Assembly: GCF_005889715.1 (NCBI RefSeq)
Contig: NZ_VCKW01000006.1
Span: 1-64,000 of the forward strand
DNA: 64,000 nucleotides
Direction of reading: 5' to 3'
Source: Actinomadura soli
GTDB taxonomy: Bacteria; Actinomycetota; Actinomycetes; Streptosporangiales; Streptosporangiaceae
Made by a program: the position numbers and the translations under genes
The notes under the pieces: generated by a model
What the model saw: the letters and a program-made list of their open reading frames with translations, nothing else
Told to the model about the DNA's origin: nothing
Databases searched by the model: none
Shown here: piece after piece, positions 28,001-35,386 of the stretch
How positions within the stretch are numbered: the first letter of the stretch is position 1
How the letters are laid out: each line of letters begins with the position of its first letter

Positions 28001-28193
28001 TGGACACCAATTCCCTGCTGAGGCGAACCAACTCCGCACGCGGATCGAAGAGACTCATCAGCAGGCCGCCGCCGGTCACCGACGCGGCGGCCAGCAGGGC
28101 GCCGCCCGTCAGGCGGTCCAGCATGGCCACGGTCCGGCCTTGCCGCCCTCCCAGGAGCTCGGCCGCATCCGCATAACTCAAGCTCCGCGCCAT
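25092..28193 (-). CDS. NACHT-family STAND NTPase with N-terminal helical (NNH-type) domain
   Basis: The 1033-residue protein begins with a helical domain, LSYADAAELLGGRQGR to FFERLEKIDLPFEV, like NNH domains (closest to NNH7) fused to bacterial NACHT modules. Walker A is GQPGSGKS at residues 350-357 and Walker B is PVVMLDGFDEL near 419-428, followed by a sensor VVVTSRTTVADR. The C-terminal half has helical repeats, LSTYEFLHATFGEYLVARLV being the typical NACHT winged-helix end. Bacterial NACHT proteins sense invasion or stress and oligomerise with ATP; the trigger and effector action here are unknown because the N-terminal domain is not enzymatic. It stands alone, 168 bases downstream of the membrane-protein operon. 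Confidence 0.88.
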   Translation of the reverse strand: MARSLSYADAAELLGGRQGRTVAMLDRLTGGALLAAASVTGGGLLMSLFDPRAELVRLSRELVSTLSERLSGLGRFERSERLVAAHSVIVVTAFFERLEKIDLPFEVSELQLGRSGQIAFATGDDAGDGRMRELVRTLLHSDVPMPAPQWPYEITMAALHDFYDDLSTAVQQVIAATTAWRELSEQESHQLEAAVRDDLPERALRRYEEMFRRLAGEFPEVAFWANLVDHQATRAEVRGLRGGLEVMERLLEQVAADRDTGDVGGALARYHQVALSKPVLEMGSGEDLVLPPLGDIYVNPDFRAAYVDSGDLVARESWWREHSVRTDLHGFLLGHLTSPQATEAPLLILGQPGSGKSVLTRILAAKLSPRDFLVVRVVLREVRADTDLQSQIEEAIRMTTGEDVSWPRLVRRAGGALPVVMLDGFDELLQATGVNQSDYLVQAARLQRREAEQGRPVAVVVTSRTTVADRARAVDSMIAVQLEPFREAQIERWLGVWNAANSAVLARRHLRPLPLEAVLQHRELTAQPLLLLMLALYDADHNLLQRSSTTLQAADLYERLLRRFAERENSKTHRSSSKADLARAVDVELTRLSIVAFAMFNRNRQWTTPEELDGDLSTLLPEMHSARGKTTSMQSPLSDSELTIGRFFFIHEARAQRGESQLSTYEFLHATFGEYLVARLVVHELDALAAAAELAAAQTRRTPIDDAFLHALLSYAALTTRQSTVDFLRDRLVTIPAQRRPVIRDLLLRLFHGSLEERSAGAYDGYRPAAVSVPGRHAAYAANLMLLITLLGTPVAVNELFPDRAKPIAQWRRLAYLWRAQLTAEGWSGLVHSLKVNRSWRDTERSVIISFDRDETPVPPVDPYWSYAIPPGDERRGRFSRWRNYSLEDVRHHVHFMCDDVDDTMAHALEPLTGVLDPTFGTLHGPDEERAFSPAYALLTLWLSNSRPDSDETTLTTAYDACLTIALDGFFATISQDDRARTIYRKLVLYQLAAERDRLPSEWLSATLQRLRAAARTDPNLEALIESLALHID

Positions 28194-28361
28194 TTCCGCC
28201 CCGATCCGGTCGCCCAGGCTTCAGCATCCCAAGACCAGCGCGCGGGAACGGCCCCATGACCGGTTCCGGCACTGCGTACTGCGTGCGTGTGTTGAGGCTC
28301 CGGGGGGTGCGAGCCGAGCGACTTTCCGCACTGGTACGCGCCCACCCGGATGCCCAGCGTT

Positions 28362-30635
28362 TCAGGTCAGGGCAGGCATCCCGGCGCTGCCGTCGTCGTC
28401 ACCGGTGTCCCAGGGGAGTTCCTGGCGCCTGTCGATCTGGCGTTTGAAGTCGAACATCCGCCGCGTGCGGCGCTTGCGCTCCTGGCCCAGCCACTCCCGG
28501 CCCTCGGCGGCCACCGACTCCAGGACGCGCAGCGCCCCCCGCACGCCCGAGTTGTCCAGCGCCAGCTCGAAGAGGCTGTCAATGTTCTCCCGCAGCCGGT
28601 CGAGGAAGCCCTCGTCGAAGTGCTCGACCACGATCTCGATCGGTGGGCCGCCCATCAGGGAGAGGCGGAAGGCCTGGCTGGAGATCAGCGAATCGACGTC
28701 CTTGCCCTTCTTCGCGTCGTCGGCCTCCTCCATGAGGATCACGCTGCGGCGGCCGGCGTCGAACCGCACCCCGACCTCCACCACCCGCGCGGAGGCGATG
28801 GCGTCGTACCGGAAGTTGTTGCGCTGCTGGTTGCTGACGGTGCCGGTGAGGAAGTCGAGGTCCATGCTGATCTGCCGGACCCCGGCCTCGGTCAGCAGGA
28901 AGACGATCACCCGGTAGCGGGAGTACCGGGGCGGGCCGAACACCACACGCGCCTTCATGCACGGCGCGCGGTACTCGGTGAGGATGGCATGCGCGACGAT
29001 GTCGCGATTGGCCAGGCCGCAGGTGTTCATCGCCAGGTTCTTGATGTAGAACTTGTCGTGGTCCAGCCAGCGGGCTATCTCCGCATCGGTCGGCCGGTCG
29101 GCGAGTTCCGCCTGGGAGGCTTCGTACGCGGCCCGCTCCTCGGCTTCCTCGGCGGCGACCCACTCCGCCTCGGCGTGGTGGATCCGCTGCTTCACGAGCC
29201 GGACGCGATAGCCGCTGCCGAAGCCGATCGCGGCGCCGGCGCCGGTGAGCAGGATGAGCAGCAGACCGAACCCGATGTCCGCGCGGAACAGGCCGATGAC
29301 CCCGCAGAGCAGCCCGAACCCGAGCGCGAACCGTCCGAGACCGGCCAGCCCGCCGGGCGACGCGGCGTACAGGTCCTCGCGGTGCTCGCGCAGCTTTCCC
29401 TTCTCCCAGCGTTCCTTGGCCCGCTTGGCGTGCCAGGTGATGAGCCAGTCGAGCTCGTTGATCATCAGATCGGGGTCGGTGTAGCGGTGCCGGATGTCGT
29501 CGGCCAGCGCGCGGCGCAAGCCTTCTGTGGCTTCCCACCAGTTCTTCCGGTTGTTGGCGCCGTCCGGGTTCTCCATCTCGAAGCAGATGTCGACGAACGG
29601 AGCGACGACGGAGCGAAACGCATCACGCCGCCGCAGGAAGCGCCGGTGCTCCCTGTCGGCCTTGTCGCTCTCGCCCCATTCATGGTCGTCGTCATCGTCG
29701 CTCTCCTGCGGCTTGGCCGGCGCGTAGGCGGTGGGGACCTGCGGGTACTCGCCGTGCCGGCCGTTGTCGGCGGCGATACGGCCTTGGATCACCAGCCATT
29801 CGACGCCCCTGGTGGCCAGCAGGTAGCCGCCGCCGCCCACCCCGGCCGCGAACAGCAGGGCGGTCAGCGGAGCCACCGGGATGACCACGAAGAACGCGAT
29901 GAGGAGGGACAGGCCCGCGATGGCCGCGCCGATGGCGGCCCCCGTCCGCGCCCCCGTGGTGATCTCGGGCTCGGTCGACCCGCGCGGGATCGGCGGATGC
30001 GGGACCGGCGTGAAGAACTTCACGGCGCGGTTCTCCCGGTCACCCGCCATCCGGTATTCCCTGATCTTGGCCGCGTAGGTCGCCTCCAACCGGTCCTGGA
30101 GCGCGCCGGTCATGATGAACTCCAGGTGCCGGCGCAGTTCCTCCCGCCGGGCTTCGGGAAGAGCGTCGTGTAACCGGAGGGAGAGCTCGTACTCCTGCTC
30201 GTTCATCATGCCGACGCGCTCCTGCTGGAGCAGGCAGTTGACGAACCGGGTGATCACGTTCAACGCCTCGACCCACTCGTCCGGGCTGTCGGGGTTGACG
30301 AGGGCCGAGGCGTGGCGCAGCGACTCGAACTCCGGATTGTCCAGATGGTCGAAGGAGCGCCCGCTGAGAACCGCCAGCGCCCAGTAGTAGGCGACCTTGT
30401 GCGACCGGTAGCCCGCCTCGACGGCCTCCCGGATCAGCTGCTCCGCGCGCCTGGGCATGGCACCGTCGAGCAGATTGAGCGCTTTGCCGAACCGCTCCTC
30501 GGGCGGCGCGGACTCGCCCACGTCGTAGATGTGGACGTCGCCGTACATGTAGGCGAACTGGCCGCCGATCTTCGCGTTGTCATGGGCGTTGAACGTCGCG
30601 TTGTGCTCGCCCTGGGAGTTCGGGGGGGCGTTCAC
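28362..30635 (-). CDS. Four-TM membrane protein with N-terminal amyloid-like motif
   Basis: The 757-residue protein starts at GTG 30635, which overlaps the stop of the SARP gene (GTGA), so the two are coupled. Residues 11-38 read like a bacterial amyloid signalling motif, with NAKIGGQFAYMYGDVHIYD as core. A helical TPR-like region follows (about 45-200), then two transmembrane segments (about 232-253 and 255-275), an acidic linker with DDDDD, a soluble part, two more transmembrane segments (about 431-450 and 454-475) and a C-terminal region of about 280 residues with no recognised fold. No enzyme motif is visible. It may be an effector or signal transducer recruited through the motif. Family unknown. 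Confidence 0.72.
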   Translation of the reverse strand: MNAPPNSQGEHNATFNAHDNAKIGGQFAYMYGDVHIYDVGESAPPEERFGKALNLLDGAMPRRAEQLIREAVEAGYRSHKVAYYWALAVLSGRSFDHLDNPEFESLRHASALVNPDSPDEWVEALNVITRFVNCLLQQERVGMMNEQEYELSLRLHDALPEARREELRRHLEFIMTGALQDRLEATYAAKIREYRMAGDRENRAVKFFTPVPHPPIPRGSTEPEITTGARTGAAIGAAIAGLSLLIAFFVVIPVAPLTALLFAAGVGGGGYLLATRGVEWLVIQGRIAADNGRHGEYPQVPTAYAPAKPQESDDDDDHEWGESDKADREHRRFLRRRDAFRSVVAPFVDICFEMENPDGANNRKNWWEATEGLRRALADDIRHRYTDPDLMINELDWLITWHAKRAKERWEKGKLREHREDLYAASPGGLAGLGRFALGFGLLCGVIGLFRADIGFGLLLILLTGAGAAIGFGSGYRVRLVKQRIHHAEAEWVAAEEAEERAAYEASQAELADRPTDAEIARWLDHDKFYIKNLAMNTCGLANRDIVAHAILTEYRAPCMKARVVFGPPRYSRYRVIVFLLTEAGVRQISMDLDFLTGTVSNQQRNNFRYDAIASARVVEVGVRFDAGRRSVILMEEADDAKKGKDVDSLISSQAFRLSLMGGPPIEIVVEHFDEGFLDRLRENIDSLFELALDNSGVRGALRVLESVAAEGREWLGQERKRRTRRMFDFKRQIDRRQELPWDTGDDDGSAGMPALT

Positions 30636-31594
30636 GCCTCCGGCTCCTCTTCGGCCTGGACCTTCACCGGGGCGTCCTTGGCGGGCATGTGAAACGTCAT
30701 GTTCCCGGAGGCTTCCGCGGTCTGCATGGCCACCGTGGTGTTGTCGTAGTTGTTGAACACGACCCTGCCGTCCCTGTTCCCGTCCGTGCCGTCTCTGTTC
30801 CTGTCTCGGTCGCTCATCGCTCTCCCAGGGGTACGAGTGGAATCTGTTCGGATCCGCTCGGCGAGTTCCTGGAGGCGCCGGTCGAGCGGACGTTGGAGAT
30901 GGCGCCGTGCCGAGTCCTCGGCAAGCCGGAGGATCTGGTCGGCCCGGCCGGGAAGGCCCGTTCGGTGCGCCGCGGTCACCCACAGCTGGACGAAGTCGGA
31001 GTCGTGCAGCGCGTCGGGTTCGTCGGCGAGTTGCTCGCACTCCCGGACGAGCCGGTCGAAGCGCCCCTCGCGCAGGTCCTGCTCCAGGCAGTGGATGACC
31101 GCATCGCGGTGCTCCAGACGGAGCGCCGTCCGGCGTGCGTCGGCCCAATGGCCCGGAAGGCCGCTCAGCGGCCGTCCGCCGTAGAGGCCCTTGCCATCCG
31201 ACCCCCACTCCTCCAGAGCCGCACGCATGAGGTCGGTCGATCGCGGCCCGGCGGCCCTTCGGGCCTCGGCCAGCTTGGCCCGGAACCTCAGGACGTCGGC
31301 CTGGTCGCTCGCGAGGCGGAGCCGGTAGGTGTCGCTCGCACCGGGGATCGGGTCGCCGGCGTCACGGTAGGCCGGCTCCAGCCGCGCGCGGAGTTCGGAG
31401 ACCACCCGCTTCACGCCCCCCTCGGGGGAGTGGAGCTGCTCGTCCCAGAGCGCCGTCTCCAGGCTCGGGCGGTCGACGGGGCCGCCGCCCGCCAGGACGA
31501 GGACGGAGAGAAGGTGCTGCTGCTGGCGGGTGAGGCTCGCGACCCAATCACCCCGCGAGGCCGTGACACGGCCGAGAATCTCGAAGTTGATCAC
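30632..31594 (-). CDS. SARP/AfsR-type regulator (BTAD) with C-terminal Asn-rich tail
   Basis: The 320-residue protein starts at GTG 31594 with GGAG 4 bases upstream. Residues 1-95 form an OmpR-like winged helix (INFEILGRV, LTRQQQHLLSVLVLAG, VKRVVSELRARLEP), and 100-250 a bacterial transcriptional activation (BTAD) domain, as in SARP regulators. A tail at about 258-320 is unusual: a charged DRDRNRD stretch, then VVFNNYDNTTVAMQTAEASG and NMTFHM, resembling the motif at the start of the next protein. An ATG at the tail (MSDRDRN) with GGGAG before it could also give a 62-residue separate product. SARPs activate secondary-metabolite or local genes; here the likely target is its own operon or the divergent DUF397 gene. 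Confidence 0.8.
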   Translation of the reverse strand: MINFEILGRVTASRGDWVASLTRQQQHLLSVLVLAGGGPVDRPSLETALWDEQLHSPEGGVKRVVSELRARLEPAYRDAGDPIPGASDTYRLRLASDQADVLRFRAKLAEARRAAGPRSTDLMRAALEEWGSDGKGLYGGRPLSGLPGHWADARRTALRLEHRDAVIHCLEQDLREGRFDRLVRECEQLADEPDALHDSDFVQLWVTAAHRTGLPGRADQILRLAEDSARRHLQRPLDRRLQELAERIRTDSTRTPGRAMSDRDRNRDGTDGNRDGRVVFNNYDNTTVAMQTAEASGNMTFHMPAKDAPVKVQAEEEPEA

Positions 31595-31702
31595 CGTACT
31601 CCAAACGCACCGAGGGCGAACCGGGGGCGGACTCCGCGCGCACCGGCCTGACCGAAGGTCGTCCCATCGCGCGAAGGCGCGGGGACGAGGGAAGGATCGG
31701 AA

Positions 31703-31978
31703 ATGTTCGAGAGCGACAACTGGCCGGAGACGAACTTCCGGTGCAACGGCGGAGGCGGCTGCGTGATCGTCGAGAAGATCGCCGGCACCGTGGTCATCAG
31801 GGACAGCAAGAACCCGTACCAGCCGGGGCTGGTGTTCAGCCGGAAGGAGTACGCGCAGTTCCGGCGGCGCGTGCGGGGCGGGTCGTGGCCGCGGCTCCTG
31901 CTCACCACCGGGTCGGACATCACGGTCCGGCTCCTGGTCGAGCCGGTCGTGCGGTTCGTCCGGTGGCTGACGGGCTGA
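31703..31978 (+). CDS. DUF397 domain protein
   Basis: The 91-residue protein contains a DUF397-like unit: NWPETNFRCNGGGGCVIVEK, then VVIRDSKNPYQPGLVFSRKE and AQFRRRVRGG. Such small proteins are usually encoded beside Scr1-type XRE regulators and act as their partner. The ATG has GGAAGGA upstream. The XRE gene is convergent 70 bases away. A C-terminal extension of about 30 residues with aromatic and basic residues is longer than usual for the family. Confidence 0.8.
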   Translation: MFESDNWPETNFRCNGGGGCVIVEKIAGTVVIRDSKNPYQPGLVFSRKEYAQFRRRVRGGSWPRLLLTTGSDITVRLLVEPVVRFVRWLTG

Positions 31979-32048
31979 CCGGCGCGGGCGTCCAGGCCCG
32001 GGCACCCGGCGGATGGCCTGCCGCCGGGTGCCCGGACCCGCTCCGGCC

Positions 32049-32930
32049 TCATGGGACGCTCTCCGGCGGCAGCGCCTTCAGCTCGGCGGCGATGTCGCGG
32101 AGCAGCGCGTTGGCGGAGCCGCCGAACGTGGCCGACTCCTTGAGACGCGACCACTGCCGCTTGTAGAGCGCGACCTCGCCCGGGTCGGCGACGGTCAGGT
32201 TGGCGTGCACGGTCTCGACCATGACCAGCGTGCCGCCCTCTTCGTCCGCCGGTTCGAAGATGACGAAACCGTGCGGCACGTGGGTGAGGGCCGGGGCGGA
32301 CTGCGGGATGAGCCCGATCGACACGTTCTCCAGGGTGCTCAGCGAGTCGATGCGGTCGAGCTGGGCGAGCATGACGTCGACGGGCGTGATCCGGAAGCGC
32401 AGCGCCGCCTCGGTCACCACGAACTCGAACCGGCGGGACGGATCGAAGAGCGCGACCTGGCGGTCGAGCCGGCCCGCGACGGCCGCCGGCACGTCAAGCG
32501 CCGGATAGGCCGGCTCGAACTGCGCGAACACGCGCCGTGCGTACTCTGCGATCTGGAGCAGCCCGGGGACGATCGACGGCTCGTAGACGAGTTTGACGCC
32601 GGTCGCGTTCTCGATCTCCTGGATGTCGTGCTGGAGATGGACACGTTCCGGGAGCGCGCTGCTCCAGGGGTGGATCTCGGTGTAGGCCGGGTCGACGAGC
32701 GTCCCCAGCTTCTCGGCCGCGGTCGCGGACAGGCCGGTGGCGGCTGCCCACGCAGCCACTTCGGCGTGGGTCGGGATCGTCGCGCAGGACTCGATCCGTG
32801 ACACCTTCGACTGGCTGATGCCGACGCGTTCCGCGAGCCGCCGTCCGGACAGGTCGGCCTGCTCGCGGAGCCTCCGCAACTCGCGCGCCAGCCGCCACCG
32901 GTTCGCGAGCAGCTTCTCCTCATCAGGCAC
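32049..32930 (-). CDS. XRE-family regulator with DUF5753 (Scr1-like)
   Basis: The 293-residue protein has an N-terminal XRE helix-turn-helix (LRRLREQADLSGRRLAERVG, ISQSKVSRIES) and a C-terminal DUF5753 domain (EIENATGVKLVYEPSIVPGL, LQIAEYARRVF). It starts at GTG 32930 with AAGGAGAGA upstream. XRE/DUF5753 proteins form regulator pairs with DUF397 proteins in actinomycetes, here the gene at 31703. Repeated GAATC motifs lie directly upstream of its start and are candidate operators. Confidence 0.9.
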   Translation of the reverse strand: MPDEEKLLANRWRLARELRRLREQADLSGRRLAERVGISQSKVSRIESCATIPTHAEVAAWAAATGLSATAAEKLGTLVDPAYTEIHPWSSALPERVHLQHDIQEIENATGVKLVYEPSIVPGLLQIAEYARRVFAQFEPAYPALDVPAAVAGRLDRQVALFDPSRRFEFVVTEAALRFRITPVDVMLAQLDRIDSLSTLENVSIGLIPQSAPALTHVPHGFVIFEPADEEGGTLVMVETVHANLTVADPGEVALYKRQWSRLKESATFGGSANALLRDIAAELKALPPESVP

Positions 32931-32951
32931 GCGCCGGTCTCTCCTTCAGTG

Positions 32952-33075
32952 TGAATCGTGGTGAATCAAGCGGACCTGGATCGGGCCCCGCGGACCGCGC
33001 CGCACCCGGCTATACACTGATGTACTGGCTCTACAGGCTCTGATGCAAGGGATGAATCAGATTCGGCATGATTCA
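32952..33075. promoter_or_regulatory. Repeated GAATC motifs between XRE and GNAT genes
   Basis: TGAATC occurs at 32952-32957 and again at 32962-32967, a 10-bp phasing. At 33053-33075 TGAATC is matched by GATTCA, and GAATC-A-GATTC (33054-33064) is an 11-bp palindrome. A TACA-N4-TGTA repeat lies at 33013-33024. These sites sit in the divergent region between the XRE gene and the GNAT-like gene, as expected for operators. Confidence 0.5.
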
Positions 33076-33218
33076 CGCGCCAGCCGCCGACGTGCGCGCG
33101 GGTCTCGTGAGAGTGCTCGTCCGCAGGGCGGGGCGGGACGGAGGGGCCGGGTAGGATACGTCGTGTTCTGGGGGCTGAAACCGGCTGACGCCATGGTGAG
33201 AGAGCGTGGAGGGCCGAG

Positions 33219-33968
33219 GTGGACTTGCTGGTCGTCACCGTGGCCCAGCGTCCCGACCTGGCGGATTCCGTCAACGAATTCGATGACTGGCCCGCCTTTA
33301 TCAACCAGGACAAGGTCGGTGACCTGTACTACGCCGACGCCATTACGGCCTTCCCCGAATTCGTGCAGCTGGCCTTCGACCGGGCCGCGCCCGACCGGCT
33401 GGTGGCCAAGGCGTTCAGCGTGCCGTTCAGCTGGGCGCATGATCCCGACGAGCGGCTCCCCGCCGGCGCCTGGGACGAGGTCATCCTCGCCGCCACTCAT
33501 GATCGGCTGGCGGGACGGAAGGGCAACCTGGTGTCGGCCCTGGAGATCTCGATCCGCCGCGACCTGCGCGGCACGGGCCTGGCGGCCGTGATGCTGGCGG
33601 AGATGCGCGGCAACGCCATGCGGCTCGGGTACAGCAGCCTGGTCGCCCCGGTGCGCCCCAACGCGAAGTTCCATCAGCCGGACATGCCCATCGAGCAGTA
33701 CGCGGCCCTGTCCCGCGACGACGGGCTGCCGGTCGATCCGTGGCTGCGGACCCACGTGCGGGCCGGCGGCCGTATCGTCGGATTCTCGCGGCACGCGATG
33801 ACCATCAGCGGGGAATTGGCCGAGTGGCGTTCGTGGACCGGTCTTCCCTTCGACACCGCGGGTCCGGTCTACGTCCCCGACGCGCTTGTGCCGGTCCATT
33901 GCGATCTGGTCCACGACTATGCCGTCTACTGTGAGCCCTGCGTATGGGTGCACCACCCGCTCAACTGA
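33219..33968 (+). CDS. GNAT-fold N-acetyltransferase-like protein
   Basis: The 249-residue protein starts at GTG 33219 with GGAGGG upstream. The acetyl-CoA-binding signature is recognisable: LEISIRRDLRGTGLAAVMLA, with the R-x-x-G-x-G/A-like loop DLRGTGLA, then EMRGNAMRLGYSSLVAPVRP. Its length and the C-terminal Trp/Cys-rich end (CEPCVWVHHPLN) are larger than minimal GNATs. Substrate unknown. The 3' end overlaps the convergent radical SAM gene by 8 bases. Confidence 0.65.
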   Translation: MDLLVVTVAQRPDLADSVNEFDDWPAFINQDKVGDLYYADAITAFPEFVQLAFDRAAPDRLVAKAFSVPFSWAHDPDERLPAGAWDEVILAATHDRLAGRKGNLVSALEISIRRDLRGTGLAAVMLAEMRGNAMRLGYSSLVAPVRPNAKFHQPDMPIEQYAALSRDDGLPVDPWLRTHVRAGGRIVGFSRHAMTISGELAEWRSWTGLPFDTAGPVYVPDALVPVHCDLVHDYAVYCEPCVWVHHPLN

Positions 33969-35376
33969 CTTCGGCGTTCAGCGCGCCGGATTCCATCGCG
34001 CCGCCGAATTTCCGCAGCGCGTCCAGGTAGACCGAGTAGACCTCGTCCGGGGTGGCCAGCGGGGTGTCGAAGACCGGCGGAAGCTCCTCGTGGTAACGGT
34101 CGAATTCGCGATGGTGGAGCCGCATGCCGTGCCGTTCCGGCGCGGCGAAGTACGAGGTGCCCGGATAGGGCACGAACACCGAGACGTACGACGCGGTCAG
34201 CAGCCCCTCATCGATGAGCGCGGCCACCTGGTCGACCGTTCGGCACATGTCATCGCGGCTCTCCACCGGCAGCCCGATGATCGTGTACGTGCAGACGAGC
34301 AGCCCGGCATCGCGCAGCCGTCGCAGGATCTCCCGTAAGGCGCCGAGCCGCGTCCACTGCTTCATCGAGTCCTGCGTCGCCTGGTTCAGCGATTCCAGCC
34401 CGACCTCGAGCCATCGGCAGCCCGCCGCGTACAGGGCGCTCGGCAGCCTCACGTCGTTCAGGCAGTTCAGCCGGGTCTGGCAGTCGAAGTGGACGTCGCC
34501 CCGCCGGGCGAGGAGCGCGCAGATGTCGAGGGTCCGGTCGGTGTTCAAGGTGAACGTCTCGTCGCCGAAATAGACGGAGTGATGCGCGCCATATCGGTCC
34601 CGGTAGGCGTCGATCTCGGCGAAGACCCGGTCGGGCAAGGCGTACTGCGGACGGCGCCCGATCGTCTGTATCGTGCAGAAATCGCACCGGAAAGGGCAGC
34701 CCAGCGCGTAGTTCTGCCTGATGTAGCGTATTTCGCCGCCGACCGACGGATCGAAGACGTCGACCTTGGGAAAGGGCAGCGAGGACAGCGGCGTCCGGTC
34801 ATGGCGGGCCGGTGTGACATGGACGCGGCCGGCGCCCGCGTCGAACGCGAGATTGCCCGTTCCGGTCCAGTCGGCGCCGGAGGCGAAGGCGGTGAGCAGG
34901 CCCATCAGCGCCTCCTCGCCCGGCCCGTGGACCACGACGTCGACCGACCGGTGCCGGGCGAGTTCGGCCCTCAACGGGGTGGCGACGATGCCGCCGAAGA
35001 CGGTCCGGGCGCGCGGATATTCCTCCTTGACGATCTCGGCCACGCGCAATGCCTGCGGCAGGTTCACGGTCATGGGCGAGAACAGGTAGACATCGCCGGG
35101 ACAGCGCGACACCTCCCGGCGGACGAGTTCCTCGTCGATTCCGTCGGTGACCGAGCCGTCGACGTACAGGTTCAGCGTCGCGGTCTCGAATGTCCCGTCC
35201 GTCGCGACGACCCCGGCCAGCCAGGGAATCCAGTGGGGCAGCTCCCACATCACCCGCCGCATCCGGCGCGCCCGCGGGTGAGCCGGATAGTAGCGGTCGT
35301 CGAGCCTTTCCCAGTAAAGGTCCCGGCCCGGAACCTCACGGGCCGCGTACGGTGCGTGCACGAATACAATTCGCAT
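33961..35376 (-). CDS. B12-binding-domain radical SAM protein
   Basis: The 471-residue protein has an N-terminal cobalamin-binding-type domain (residues 1-180, with DVYLFSPMTVNLPQAL and TVFGGIVATPLRAEL) and a radical SAM core with the cluster motif CPFRCDFCT. A downstream GLPVESRDD segment matches the SAM-binding strands. Such enzymes use SAM cleavage to methylate, cyclise or rearrange substrates. The substrate here is unknown. The gene starts 10 bases after the stop of the caspase-WD gene and is probably the last gene of that operon, an unusual partner for a protease/lipase pair. Confidence 0.85.
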   Translation of the reverse strand: MRIVFVHAPYAAREVPGRDLYWERLDDRYYPAHPRARRMRRVMWELPHWIPWLAGVVATDGTFETATLNLYVDGSVTDGIDEELVRREVSRCPGDVYLFSPMTVNLPQALRVAEIVKEEYPRARTVFGGIVATPLRAELARHRSVDVVVHGPGEEALMGLLTAFASGADWTGTGNLAFDAGAGRVHVTPARHDRTPLSSLPFPKVDVFDPSVGGEIRYIRQNYALGCPFRCDFCTIQTIGRRPQYALPDRVFAEIDAYRDRYGAHHSVYFGDETFTLNTDRTLDICALLARRGDVHFDCQTRLNCLNDVRLPSALYAAGCRWLEVGLESLNQATQDSMKQWTRLGALREILRRLRDAGLLVCTYTIIGLPVESRDDMCRTVDQVAALIDEGLLTASYVSVFVPYPGTSYFAAPERHGMRLHHREFDRYHEELPPVFDTPLATPDEVYSVYLDALRKFGGAMESGALNAEVS

Positions 35377-35386
35377 ATCTCACCCA

